A stretch of DNA of 64,000 nt from positions 133,793,373 through 133,857,372 of the forward strand of contig OY987299.1 in the NCBI GenBank assembly GCA_963920635.1. Direction: 5' to 3'. Each line of letters begins with the position of its first letter. Positions within the stretch are counted from its first letter, which is position 1. This stretch comes from Pseudeuparius sepicola (lineage: Eukaryota; Arthropoda; Insecta; Coleoptera; Anthribidae). Both the position numbers and the translations under genes were made by a program. The notes under the pieces are model-generated. The model was not told the DNA's origin, searched no databases, and worked only from the letters and a program-made list of their open reading frames with translations. This document shows, in pieces, positions 12,781 through 24,334 of the stretch.

Positions 12781-12929
12781 GTGACATCTTGTGTAATAAG
12801 AAACTGCAATAATTCTGAGCAGGATGAATTTTTCATAACACCCTTTCCAAAAAGCGCAGAAGAACGAGCACGATGGTGCAAATGAAATACCCTAACATGA
12901 GAGTTGGAAATGATACGAAAATTTGCGAG
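12781..12929 (+). pseudogene. THAP domain, exon A (frameshifted)
   Basis: The frame from 12781 encodes a peptide containing CVIRNCNNSEQDEFF and PFPKSAEERARWC. This matches the N-terminal half of a THAP finger: paired Cys (codons at 12790 and 12805), the conserved Pro and the conserved Trp (12874). It then hits a stop. After a 1-nt frame change at about 12880 it continues as MKYPNMRVGNDTKICE and ends at a GAG|GTTAAGT splice donor. Joined to the exon at 13498 it gives the C-x2-H half of the C2CH motif (ICEVHF). No clear start codon lies in frame, so an upstream exon may exist. The protein would bind DNA, in P elements as the transposase N-terminus. The frameshift makes this copy inactive as read. 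Confidence 0.7.
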
Positions 12930-13497
12930 GTTAAGTAAATTTAATTACATAAGTATCTCTAGTTTTTTATTTTTTGTTTGATCTGTGATTTTAATCTGCA
13001 GAATAATTTTCTTAATCTGCATCAGCAACATAACATAAGATACCTAAATTAATACGTATTAAATATTAGTACCTACCTATTTATTTTCAATAAAAGTCCA
13101 TAAGGTTCTACAAAGCCCCTATTAGAATTTTCATGAAAATTTCCCAATGTTAAAGAGATAAAATTAAAATTTTTGCCCTTCAAGGAGGTAAAACCTGTTA
13201 GGTATATTTACACTGGACCGGGCTAGGCATTTTTCGTTTCATGGAATAATAAAAATGTAAGTATATGTGTTAGAGAGAGGCAGTTTTGAAGGTGCTTTAT
13301 TTTGCACCAAGACCAACAAAATCGGACAAAAAAGAAGTTAACACGGGTGGGAATATAAAGAACCATTTTTGTGTAGTCAGTTAAATGTGTGAGCTTATAT
13401 TCCATTACAAATTTCTTGCTGATAAAAAAATAGCATTTGATGGCAGCGTTTTATTATGTTTAGGTAGCTTAAATTTATAGTTATTTAACTTTCAGAG

Positions 13498-13707
13498 GTT
13501 CACTTCTCCGACATGGATTTTGAGTGTCAGGTTGTGCTGAAGAAAGGATCATCTCCTGCAACGTTTGATGAACGTGACTTTAGCAAGAAAGAACCATTAT
13601 TAAATATGTATAAATTTCTGAGAACTTGTACTAGTTTGATTTTTCCTATTTACTTACAATATATCTTTAAAAACAAAAATACTGTTGTATTCTTTATTGA
13701 AATGTAG
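13498..13707 (+). pseudogene. THAP domain, exon B and downstream reading
   Basis: A TTTAACTTTCAG acceptor precedes GTTCACTTCTCCGACATGG, which reads VHFSDMDFE and completes the THAP C2CH motif begun in exon A (His two residues after the exon A Cys). The frame continues through CQVVLKKGSSPATFDERDF to a stop near 13705. The usual THAP AVPTIF-type ending is not visible, so another exon or decay is likely. The intron (12930-13497) is AT-rich. This is the C-terminal half of the DNA-binding domain only. Confidence 0.65.
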
Positions 13708-14592
13708 ATGATCTCTCTTGCATTAAAAAGTTATTAACTTTTATTTTACCAAAAAAAGAATGAGAGACTAATATATCGATATTAAATACCTAGGTACTCA
13801 TTTTTTTTATTCAGCCTAATTCCTTATTATTATTGGTTGATTCATATTACCAAAACAAACTTTCCAACTTTTTGTTCCGTACAAATTTCAGTATTAATTG
13901 TCTTAAAATTATGATGGCATGTATAAGAAGAGAGTTTGAAGAAACGAAACCATGCAGTAAAACCATTTAAAAGACCTTTTTTATTTGTAAATGAACGGAA
14001 TAATTATTATTGCAGCTATGATTCCTATTGAAGAAATATTCGAAAGTTTGATTAGTTGGTATGCTAGAGCCTTGTTTAATTTTATGTACATACCTATCTA
14101 CATATACCAACCTCCTACAAAAATTTAATAAATGTTTTTATCCTGATATCCTAAAATTTCTGTTTTCTTGGAACAAATTATATGTTTCTTCACTTTTCCA
14201 TTAAAACTTCAATAATATTATTAGTTAAGCTTTGCAAATAACATACTACTACCTAATCTATTTACCTATTTATTGGTTTTATCTATATTTTTATACATTT
14301 TAAACTGTGCCCTTATCTACCTACGCTTATGGCAGTTAACTGTCGTTAGCTTAACCTTAAAATCCAATTTTGATACATCGTGCTGCTAGGGGAATGTTAG
14401 AAAGAGCGAAAAAATATATGTCTGTTGCACAAAATGAATTTCATAGGGAAAATAAGATCCTCGCCAGAGAGAGATCCGATCGTTGTCCAACCTCTGTTAA
14501 AACGAATAACTGTCACTTTTTGTGTTATACAGGGCCTCTAGGTGTAGGTATATTTATGTGTTAGGTTAGTGATCATAGTATGATGATTTTTT

Positions 14593-15765
14593 TGTATGTA
14601 GGAAGTGTCACAACCTTCTCAAGCTTACAAGCCCTGTGCAAACATGTGGCAACGCCGCAGCGGGACGGCTTAACGGGTCTATGCAGTATAGAGCAGTCTG
14701 CACTTTGGCTTAGTTTATCTTTTCTAATAGATGTTCAACCTTACTTTTAATAAATATAATTAAATACATTTGTGAACTTTGTTTCAATAATTGGGTACCA
14801 AAGTAAGTAGGTACATTTGTTTAACAGATAATAAAAGCAGTAACAAGTGCCTAACAAAATATACACAGAAGTATAAGTATTTATAATAAGTGCGATTCCT
14901 TGTGTGGATAAGTAAATTTTCGACAAATAATATGGTAAATTTGGGCAAATAGAGGGGGCTAAATTTTGTTGTAAGTCGAATTTTTGTGAGAATTTCTCGC
15001 AAAGTGCGCGCTCAGGCAAATGATCTATCTTCCCTTATGGTTAAATTTTTATAAAAATACAAACAAACGAACAGATAACAGTATGTTGTGAAGGAGAGTA
15101 ATCTCTTCTGATTGAAATGGCAGTTAGGGTCAATTTCATAATACATTTAACTAAATTATCTTTTGACTTTAACATTAGGTAAAGAAACTTTTACAACAAT
15201 ACTAAACAATGGTTGGATTGTTAGAAAGCTCCTTTAATTTTAAAGGGTACTTTAGTTTGCCTATGCAATTGGCCCTTAATCATTTTATTCTTAAATTTTC
15301 GTCCTTTGGAAAGCCCAAAACGAGTACAAATTGACCGCTTGCCGTCAAGCAAAGAAAACCTAGCTACTTCAAGTTATTATTACGATTTGACTTACAGCCA
15401 GGTATATAACTAAATTCTAGCTTCCCTCGACGGTTCTAGGCATCTTGAGGCTCGAAATTGTAAAGGAGCGATTCTTCACTTCGAACTTTTATAGAAATGT
15501 TTCACTTTTGCACAAACAAAACAAATTTATAAAAAGCTGTCGCCAGCACTTCGGGCTGTCTGTTTCCACCCAGAGACACACTGCCTCGTCGTAGCAATCT
15601 GGCGACGATAGCACTACCCGCACTACACAAATTAATTCTGGTAAATTTCTTGTAAAATCAACTGACAGGCAGTGTCACGGCACGCGACGTGGACCCGCAT
15701 CCCTTGTTGCCAGTTTTCTCAACTTCAGGGCTTCTCCTAGAGCCGGCTGTGGAAGTGTCCTTATG
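14593..15765 (-). repeat. Family A repeat, complete-looking minus copy
   Basis: Read on the minus strand, this stretch matches the array at 44.3-48.4 kb (for example the CGTCGCCAGATTGCTACGACG and CACATGTTTGCACAGGGCTT blocks) and the segment 48441-48652 after it. It holds a middle section of about 270 bp that the tandem units have lost. It lacks the GC-rich block present in every tandem unit. It has no protein domain and no clear terminal inverted repeats, so its class is unknown. Confidence 0.75.
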
Positions 15766-15827
15766 CACTCGTGGGACATATGGTCATGATGGCAGCGCTA
15801 TTCAACAGCCTGCTGTTTTTCTTCGAT

Positions 15828-16445
15828 TCGATTTTTTGGAAAATGCTATTTGGGATTTTATTATCGAAAATCTGACAACGTATTTTCAATCAAAAATCAG
15901 GAATGGTTTGGAAATATTTGAAAATCGAGCAAACTTATTCAAAGCAGCCCAAAAACGTAGTGTTAATAAAGAAAACGGCAAAGAACGCCGTTTTATATTT
16001 TTAAAATAGGTAGGTATGATTTTTTATATGATATTTTGAAAAATGCTATTAGCGATTTTATTATCGAACATCTGGCAACTTATCTTTAATCAGCATCCCC
16101 TGAAGCCAAAATATCACAAATTTTATGAATTTACATCGCCAACTAACATTTCTACAGGACCTTATACTCATGTTTTTTTTTTATTTTTGATTAAAAATCA
16201 GGAATGCATTGTAAATATTTGAAAATCGTATAAACTTAATCGAAACATCCCAAAAATGTCCCACTAATAAAAAAACAAACACCATCCTACCGTTTTAAAA
16301 TAATACTTAAATATATTGCATATTCTTCATAGATCACAGAAAATATGCCATATTTAGGTAGTATTTTAAAACGGTAGGAAATGGTTCTCTTTCTGTTTTC
16401 TTTATTAGAGGGACATTTTTGGAATGTTTCTGTTAAGTTTACCCG
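15828..16445. repeat. Local tandem and inverted repeat
   Basis: The stretch 15828-16008 recurs at 16026-16310, where it is interrupted by about 115 bp (blocks AAATGCTATT, GATTTTATTATCGAA, AAAAATCAGGAATG). The end of the second copy is mirrored at 16350-16445 around TACCGTTTTAAAAT. An open frame covers 15689-16009 but spans the family A boundary and carries no domain. Confidence 0.6.
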
Positions 16446-16449
16446 AGTT

Positions 16450-17279
16450 TAATACCTTTTGATTTTATTTTAATAATTCAATACCTGTTGCAAGTATTGG
16501 TGATATTATATTAGGCGAGCATGCAGTCACTTGTTTTCACTACAACTACAATATCTATCTTCTCTGTCTCCTTCATCTCTTTTTACTACTAATACCAGGT
16601 TCGGTTTAATATGGTTAAAAATTGTTTTGTCTCGTATTTTATTGCCGAGGCGCCTGTCCTCGAGCTACCCCGGTAAAATATAAATATCTAAACTCACTTG
16701 GAACACAGTGATATACGGGGCGCGACCTATTTCACAGCATTTACCACGCTCTGCTACTGGTAAAAATACCAGACTTATCAGCAGCAATCACCCGTATAAA
16801 ATTCAAAGGTTTTTATGCGGCCGACGTCGACCTAGTCAAGGACACAGCCAATAAGGAAGCGAGCGTAGCGATTTGATTGGTCGGCGTTTCGAAGATCAAC
16901 GGGGCAGGTGTCGACGTAGGCCAGTTAGGCCAGTATAACCGGTGCCGTGCACGGAAATAAGGATTGCGCTTTATTTTACGGATTTTGGTTTTGTGTATAG
17001 ATTTTTGTGTGGTGTTGTTTAAACGCAACATTAATTATGTCAGAAAATAGGGGTGCGGTTATATCTTTCGTCTCCTCTTCCTCCTCTTTTGTATTATGTT
17101 TCACTCCAATTATCGGAAATGCATTAATTTTACTCTAATGCAACCGCATCTTTGTTTACATTCCGGTTTAATGGGCTCTCAGATTTAACTGGGCCTAACC
17201 TCCATTTACGTTAGAGACTCGGTAGAGAACAACAACATGATCACCTCTATATCAGCTCACTCATTGGTCAGACGCTACG
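16450..17279. other. Spacer with moderate GC, no gene recognised
   Basis: The stretch 16630-16940 is GC-richer with CpG dinucleotides and restriction-like palindromes (GTCGAC). No domain, splice pattern or repeat partner was seen. Confidence 0.35.
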
Positions 17280-17287
17280 AGTTCAAC

Positions 17288-17922
17288 CTCAGAGAAATAA
17301 CAAGGATATAGGGAGCAACAGCCTCAAAATACATTCATTTGTAGTCAACCAACATCTTATGTAAATTTACCGAAGTAAACAAACATTAGGCCCGTGTGTA
17401 CAACGTTTACCTGTGATAGGTTATGTCCTGAGAAATATCAATTTAGCCACATACCACGCACTTTCTGCGTCCCATTGTATACAAAATCAGTCACTATATC
17501 CTAAATACTAATAAATAGCCTTTAAATTAACAGAAAAACAATTAAAAACGGGAAAAATCCATACGTAAACAATCGGAAAACTTGACATGCTGGGCATACA
17601 CAAAACAAATATCGCTGAGATAACGGACGCGGCGCCCGCGGCAGCAAAAGCAGCGTTGCCATGTCGGGCGGTTTGAGGTATCTGTGACGATTTTATTAAA
17701 GTGATAATTTAGATACTATAATTACACTGCAATTTAGTTTTAGTTTAAAATTGTTACAAACAAGAAATTAGTAACTACATTTGTTAATTTAGCGTTATGG
17801 GAGGTGTGCCTTCATTGAATCTCATTATTAAATCCTTCTATTTTGAAACGAAATGCTCAAAAATATGTTGTCTTTGTTTACTTTTTGTTCTTACTCCCTC
17901 TATCCTTGGTTATTTCTCTGAG
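17288..17922. mobile_element. MITE with 8-bp target duplication
   Basis: CTCAGAGAAATAACAAGGAT at the left end is matched in inverse at 17893-17922, and a perfect 8-bp direct repeat, AGTTCAAC, flanks it (17280-17287, 17923-17930). The interior has no transposase. The 8-bp duplication suggests a hAT or P-type mobiliser. It contains a GC-rich patch at 17620-17670. Confidence 0.8.
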
Positions 17923-18084
17923 AGTTCAACACAGGCACGTATAGACGATTAGTTATATTATTATCAGCATTTTGGAATGCTCATAACTTTTACATAATCT
18001 ATCGACTATTCTATAAATAGGATCCCTTTCTATTTATTACCTTTTTCGACTTTGTACTGCTAATACTGAACATTTTGATGTCGA

Positions 18085-18245
18085 AGGTAAATATCTCGGG
18101 ATGAAATGAAATTGGTTGTTTGTTGGGCGTTTTCGTTTCCCCTGCGTCTATATTACCTCGTAAAATATGGAATATAGAGCGAGAGAAATGCCAGAGGCCT
18201 GCCAGGGTATTAGAGAGCCATCATTTGCCAATTTCAGGGGAGAAT
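18085..18245. repeat. Dispersed repeat, second copy of 12045-12190
   Basis: Opposite orientation to the copy at 12 kb, with several indels relative to it. No coding frame is preserved between the two copies. Confidence 0.6.
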
Positions 18246-18434
18246 ATAGCGATTGTGTAATGATTGATTTAAGATGACGTTTATACTGAAAATAGTTCAA
18301 ATGTTTCACGTATTTATTGTCAATAAATTAATAAGATACGTCGAAGCCTGTATATTTTATACACGGCACGGTTCATCCTCTTAAACAAAATGAAAAATAG
18401 TGTGCAGGGCATTTTGAAAGGTAACTTTTTAAGT

Positions 18435-18467
18435 CATAGACAAACCCAAATAAAGGGTTTGTCTATG
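18435..18467. other. Perfect short hairpin
   Basis: CATAGACAAACCC and GGGTTTGTCTATG form a perfect 13-bp stem around a 7-nt AAATAAA loop. It stands alone between repeats. Nothing shows whether it is transcribed. Confidence 0.7.
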
Positions 18468-18606
18468 TTTTAAGTCTTTTATTGACATGAATTTGTTCTA
18501 CAAAACTATCATTTTTAGGCAGGCTTAGTATTGCCATTCAGTTAAATTCCACGTACCGGTAAAACATTATTAAACATAGCGAAGCCATGGATAAAAATAT
18601 ACCTAT

Positions 18607-18708
18607 ATAATAATAATAATTCTCATCCTCACAATACTCCAAAGTAGGAGTACCCCAGAAGCAACCGCATGCTTGTGCGGGGGAGGGGGGCAATTACTAT
18701 TATTTTGT
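18607..18708 (-). repeat. Short dispersed repeat, copy 2 of 3
   Basis: Minus-strand copy of the repeat at 49677-49783 (GACAAAATAATAGTAATTGC, the C-rich tract, CGCACAAGCATG, GGGGTACTCC, TATTATTATTA). Confidence 0.7.
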
Positions 18709-18751
18709 CTTCATTAATAAACTTAAATTTCAATTCAATCCTTCTATTATA

Positions 18752-19901
18752 CAGGGTGATTCAGTTTTATTCTGCGACACTTCAACAGGTGGTAGAAAAC
18801 CAAAAAATAACCGCACTTTCTTCTATAAACTATATCATTTTAGGGCCTTATAAAAAAGTTACAGGGTGTTAAACTTGTAATAAATATGTGGAATTTATTA
18901 AATATTTACCAAACTAGTTGAGATATTTAAGTCATATTTGGTACACGTTATAACACGTTATAACGGCATAAAACCTGTTAATATCAAACACCTTGAACAA
19001 CCAGTGGCGTAGAAGTGGGTAATAATTGTTTTTAGGAAAAAAACGAACCACCTTGTATAGCAATAAAATGCATTCAAAATCTTATGTAAATTTTAATTGT
19101 AAACACTTGCTTAGCACTTTTTCATATGTGTCATGGTTTCATAGCAAATTTGATTTTTTCCTATTATTTCGGGGTACTTCTGAAAAATTAACTTAAAACT
19201 TCGCTCCATAAGTACACTCAAAGCAGAAAAAATGTGTTTCTTACTTTAAATACAGTAACTTTTCCCAATAAACTTACCCATTCAAGGTTTTACTTTTCAA
19301 GATACAGAACGTAACAATGATTGTATCTTCCTTAAATGTATTAGATCCTGTGTCTTCAAAAATATAGCCTTTAATAGGTAAGTTTATTGGAAAAAGTTAC
19401 TTTATTTCAAGTAGCAAACACATTATTTCCACTTTAAGTGATACTTAAAGCAATTTTTTTAGATAATTTTTCAGAAATACTCGGAATTAATACAAAAAAT
19501 CAAATTTGACACGAAACCAAGACACATAAAAAAAATTAGCAAGAGGGCATTTTTGTTTAAAATTAAAATTTACATAAGAAGTTGAATATATTTTATTGCT
19601 ATACAAGGTGGTTCTTTTTTTCTAAAAACAATTATACTAATTACCTACTTCTACGCCACTGGTTGTTCAAGGTGTATGATTTTAACAGGTTTTATGCTAA
19701 CCCATGCCGTTATAACGTGTGCCAAATATGACTTAGTATCTCAACTAGTTTGGTAAATATTCAATAAAGACCACATGTTTCTTAAACTTTAACACCCTGT
19801 AACTTTTGAATAAGGCCTTAAAATGATATAGTGTATAGAAGAAAGTGCGGTTATTTTTTGGTTTTCTATCACCTGTGCCAGAATAAAACTGAATCACCCT
19901 G
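18752..19901. mobile_element. Full-length foldback element (CAGGGTGATTCAG family)
   Basis: Almost the whole 1.15 kb is one palindrome. The left arm from CAGGGTGATTCAGTTTTATT is mirrored by the right arm ending at 19901, and the arms run to a centre near 19320. TA flanks both ends (18750-18751, 19902-19903). The arms differ at scattered positions, so they are old. There is no coding capacity. It is probably mobilised in trans by a Tc1/mariner-type transposase, judging by the TA duplication. Confidence 0.85.
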
Positions 19902-20073
19902 TATATATTTAAAAAATAAAAAACTGCATAAAATTTTGTGGGAAACTAGAATTAGCGTTTCGAGGGCACGACGAAAAAGAAGACTCTCAAAATAGTGGCA
20001 GGTATTTTTCTAGAATCAATCGATTTTTCTTGGTATCTGTTATCAGGTGCAGTTTTGTAAGGTACACCCTGTA

Positions 20074-21152
20074 CAGGGTGGTCAGATAAGAATGCAAAGT
20101 GCTGTATCTCGGAAACTATTCGTCGTAGAGATTTGCCGCAAAAATTTTTTAGAATAAAGTGGCTAAGAGAAAAACCTGGAAATTATTTTCAGATTTCCAA
20201 GATAGTCACCAGGGGGCGTAACCGCCATCTTAAACTTTTATAGTGATTTTTCACTGAAATCCACCTAGTAATCTTACCAAAATAATATATGCTTTTTAAA
20301 GGTAAGCTTTATTCATGTAATTTTTGTTTAACACTTTTTGACATATCTATTAAAATAAAGTGGTGGGGTAAGATGGGTTTGATGGGCCAATAAATGCTTT
20401 TTCCAACGAGACCAAGTTTGTTAAAATCCGTTCAGTCATTTAGGAGTTACAGCTGTTTATTTAAAAAAACATTGAATCACTCCCCACCACTTTATTTTAA
20501 TAGATATGTCAAAAAGTGTTAAACAAAAATTACTCGAATAAAGCTTACCTTTAAAAAGCATATATTATTTTGGTAACATTACTAAAGTCTATCCAAGTTA
20601 CAGCGTCAGTAGATATAAACAAAGTCATATGACCGCCTTGCGATCGATTACCAGGGTCGGACTAATTTGAGATTCCAAGTGGCTTGTAATTCAGAAGTAA
20701 TTCTTTTAGAAGTTCAAAAATTTGTGTTTCTACCTTTCGTGGACCTTTATAAATATCCTTAAATTAAGTAGCAAAATAAATTCACAGAATATACTGCCCG
20801 CGATCCGATCTAAAATATGCCGGAAACTCGACTGAGGGAAGAGCCGGCCCTGCATTCTGCTCGCCGCGTAAACCCTTGACATTTTATGACGGCCAGACCA
20901 ATAAGAGAATACGTCACGTGATGGCCAATGTTTTGATCCACTGCCTCTGTAACTTGGATAGACTTTAGGTGGATTTCAGTGAAAAATCACTTTAAAAGTT
21001 TAAGGTGGCGGTTACGGTGACTATCTTGGAAATCTGAAAATAATTTCCCGGTTTTTCTTTTGGCCACTTTATTCTAAAAATGTTTTACCGCAAGTCTCTA
21101 CGACGAATAGTTTCCGAGATACAGCACTTTGCATTCTTATCTGACCACCCTG
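20074..21152. mobile_element. Foldback element (CAGGGTGGTCAGAT family) with nested insertion
   Basis: The ends are CAGGGTGGTCAGATAAGAAT and its complement, flanked by TA (20072-20073, 21153-21154). The arms continue inward through ACCCCACCACTTTATTTT and its complement near 20345-20500. The right arm is interrupted by a 381-bp element at 20585-20965. Without it, the arms are collinear. Confidence 0.85.
20585..20965. mobile_element. 381-bp TA-flanked MITE nested in a foldback arm
   Basis: The termini AAGTCTATCCAAGTTACAG and CTGTAACTTGGATAGACTT are perfect 19-bp inverted repeats, flanked by TA (20583-20584, 20966-20967). Comparison with the intact opposite arm (20236-20290) shows the pre-insertion sequence. 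The interior (20790-20940) is GC-rich. Confidence 0.85.
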
Positions 21153-21179
21153 TACAATTCCAAAATCGAACGACGTGAC

Positions 21180-21560
21180 GCAAACCCGGCCACGCAATGT
21201 CCTCATTTAATAAAACGCAGTGCATATTTGCCAAGACGGTGGGGAGAGGGAGAGGGTGCCCAATTTCGTCGGAGCCAAGGGCTAAATTATGCCGAGATGG
21301 ATTATAACCTTCCGCAACCCTGCGCGAGCCCCTTGAATCAATAAGGCGGCCCTCGTCCTTCGAGGATTAGTCGGACTCACGGAGGGCACGGCCCAGGGCC
21401 CCCCGGGGCCATCATAAATACCGTGGCAAGTGGGGCATAAGGGCGGAGTGTTGAGTGGGCGACTTGGTAAGGCACCGTCGCAACGACAACGTCCGGCAGC
21501 TGAAAGCGATGAGTCATCCAAGGGAGGTGGGCCTAAGGCGCCAAATTCAAATTTCAAGAT
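21180..21560. other. GC-rich island, non-repetitive
   Basis: Sharply GC- and CpG-rich compared with its surroundings. Open frames on both strands reflect composition, and none shows a domain. It directly follows a foldback element and has no partner elsewhere in the window. Candidates are a promoter, an enhancer or conserved DNA. Not resolved. Confidence 0.4.
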
Positions 21561-22104
21561 GTCAGCTTGGTAAATTTGGTAAAAAAAAACACTTTAAAAT
21601 GATTGTTGACATATATAGCTCGTGGCTTTACAACAAGGATAATAATCTACGAGAGTGAAATTCACATTTTCAAGGGCTTTTGGTGCATTTAGATACCTAC
21701 CGGTAAAATTTTCGGAAATGCCAATTATTTCTTATTTGCCTGGCTAGATACAACTAAATTCAAATGAATAAAACCATAAAACTTCCTGATTTTAAGGTGG
21801 TTACGTTTATTCATGTAAAATTGTTAGGTATAACAGTCCAAACCAAAACCACTTTTACCCTGGAGACTGTGTGGGAACAAAATTTTCTTTTGAATGGGAT
21901 CTTTAGGGAGAAAAAAGTTGACCCTTTAGGATCGTCTTTGTAGTTTCCCTTGCAGTGAGGAACGGAACACGTCCACGGCATGATTTAAATAAGTCCGAAA
22001 CTATAGACACAACCTAAAACCTATAAATTAAAATTGAATTTTAATCACTTTATTCTAAATCACTGCTGTTTTACCACCTTATTAATACAACTCCACGTCC
22101 TCTA

Positions 22105-23297
22105 CAGGGTGATTCAGTTCCGGTGCTCAACATGGGGATCTCGGAAACCGTAACAGATACGAAATCGGTCAAATGGAGGCAAACTTGCACACTTTGGGCG
22201 CCTAACAATATGCCGTTGAGAAAGTTAAAATATTTTCATGGTTTGCTGAAATATTTAAGAAAAACCGAATTTTTGAAAATTAGATTTTATTTTTTTTTGG
22301 CGCTATTTGCGATAATATTGAAAAATACATTATACTTTTTCATTGCAACTTTTTCTGGACTACGTCCTGGTATTTTTAGATTTTCGGGGCGACGTTTCGT
22401 TTTTGAGATAGAGGGATCATGTTAACTTTTTTAAATACGCACCTGGATATTTTATTCCACATTTCGAAATAAATCGTTGTTCAGAGTACAAGGATGTATG
22501 ACACATACATATTTTTTCTCGTTTTGGCCGCCAAAATGCACATTTACTAAGAAAAAAATTAATACGGCCCTGGACTATGCATTTTTTTCTCTTTTTTCAA
22601 AGCTATTCCAACTATAACAAGTAATCATTTTTTTATACCTACTGGATTAATAATTAAACTCTATGTTTGTCATATTTTGAAATTCTTTTTTATACTTTAG
22701 GTAAAATGTATCTCACTATTGTTAGTAATAATTATTATTGTTGTTATTTACCTAAAGTATAAAAAATAATTTCAAAATATGACAAACATGGAGTATAATT
22801 AATCCAGTAGGTATTAAAATAATGATCACCTCTGTTATAATTGGAATAGCTTCGATAAAAAAGAGAGAAAAATGCATAGTCCAGGACCGTATATGTATGT
22901 GTCATACATCGTTGTACTCAGGACAACGATTCATTTCGAAATATGCAATACAAAATCAGGGTCCGTATTTAAAAAAAATGAAGATGATACCTCAATCTCA
23001 AAAACGAAACGTCGCCCCGAAAATCTAAAAATACTATGACGTAGTCCAGAAAAAGTTGCAATGAAAAAGTATAATTTATTTTTCAATATTATTGCAAATG
23101 TTGCCAGAAAAAAATTAAATCTAATTTTCAAAAATTGGTTTTTCTTAAATATCTTAGGAACCCATGAAAATATTTTAACTTTCTCAACGGCATATTGTTA
23201 GGGGCCCAAAGGCGCAAGTTTGCCTTCATTTGACCGACTTCGTATCTGTTACTGTTTCTGAGATCCCCATGTTGAGCACCGGAACTGAATCACCCTG
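22105..23297. mobile_element. Full-length foldback element (CAGGGTGATTCAGTTCCGG)
   Basis: The left end CAGGGTGATTCAGTTCCGGT is mirrored at 23278-23297, and the arms stay collinear to a centre near 22735 (ATAATTATTATTGTTGTTAT). TA precedes the left end, while TT follows the right end (TA mutated or end eroded). The first 13 bases equal those of the 18752 element, but the interior differs. Confidence 0.8.
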
Positions 23298-24332
23298 TTT
23301 AACTAAAAAAACACCGTCCATCACACAATAAACACAACAAACGTTCTTTAAAACAGGAAAATCGCCAGAGCAGTGAACAAAGCTACCTCCCTCTGATGAC
23401 GTAAAATGATCTATATCTTTTTATATTTAACACCCTGTATCTCGAAAACGAAGCGTTAATATAGACTTTTTTTGTCAGTTTGTAGCGTACCTAGAATTTG
23501 TCATTAAAATATGACCACGCATTTTAGTTACACTCTGTATATGACCATTATAGCCTCTTTTGTAAATTTTATCAGTATTTACTTTATATTTGTGTACTTT
23601 AACTTTTATGTTTTGGATTTCTCTCTAAAATTACAGTAGTTTGATATTGTACCATTTTCAGATTTTTTTTATTTACTATCTTCCCTGTGTACCTACATCT
23701 GAAGAGAAACGTCTTTATGTCTGTTTTATTTATTTTGATCTCTATCTCTAATCTTTTGATAAAATCCTTTCTTGTATTTTTTGATCACTCTGTAATCTAA
23801 GGAATAAATTTAGTTTTTGCGTTTTGCCCCAAAATTAGTTTCTTAATCCCCATAATCTCCAGCATGAATCCCATGATTAGATTGTAAAAATTTACACTTT
23901 ATTATTTTTTCCAGGTAAGACGTTTATTTTGCTGTTTATCATTCTCAGCAAATGGAATCTGCATATTAAAAGTACAAGTAAAGTAAGTACGTATATGTAT
24001 GTACCTAACCCATTTTTCTGATACAACGAGTTTTGTTTTCAACATGCTACCTATAATTTTCTCAACAGATGAACATTTTTTCTACGACCCCTATGAGAAA
24101 ATTGCACATTTAGACAGTTTACTAGATGATCCTTCCCCGAGACGAGCACATTACGGGATATAATCTGATGTCGGAGTGGTGATTCCAGTACGGTATGAAA
24201 CCCCTCGGGTGCCGTACCCATACGACCGTTTCCCGACCGAATTTTCCACGGAAAAGCGGTCGTTTTACTATTAATAAATCAAAGTGGGGAGCAGAAAGTG
24301 CAACGTCGCGCCAGATTGCACGTTCGCGTTTG
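23298..24332. other. Spacer, ending in a GC-rich segment
   Basis: AT-rich to 24120 with no gene. The segment 24130-24332 is GC-rich and continues on the other side of the foldback element at 25724-26120, so the two halves were once contiguous. Confidence 0.45.
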
Positions 24333-24334
24333 TA

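Larger units (their letters stand above)
12588..14540. mobile_element. P-superfamily-like THAP element with 59-bp TIRs
   Basis: The outer 59 bp (from TAGAGGCCCTGTAT) at 12588-12646 is repeated in inverse at 14482-14540 with one mismatch. A perfect 8-bp direct repeat, GGTGTAGG, flanks the element (12580-12587, 14541-14548). Inside are two exons of a THAP zinc-finger domain. THAP plus an 8-bp duplication points to the P-element superfamily. hAT also duplicates 8 bp but normally carries a BED finger, and Kolobok carries THAP but uses TTAA. No transposase catalytic region was found, so at 1953 bp it is probably an internally deleted or degenerate copy. Confidence 0.75.

Noticed and set aside
15689..16009. 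106-codon plus-strand frame
   Set aside because: It runs across the edge of the family A repeat into a local tandem repeat, so it is a junction product.
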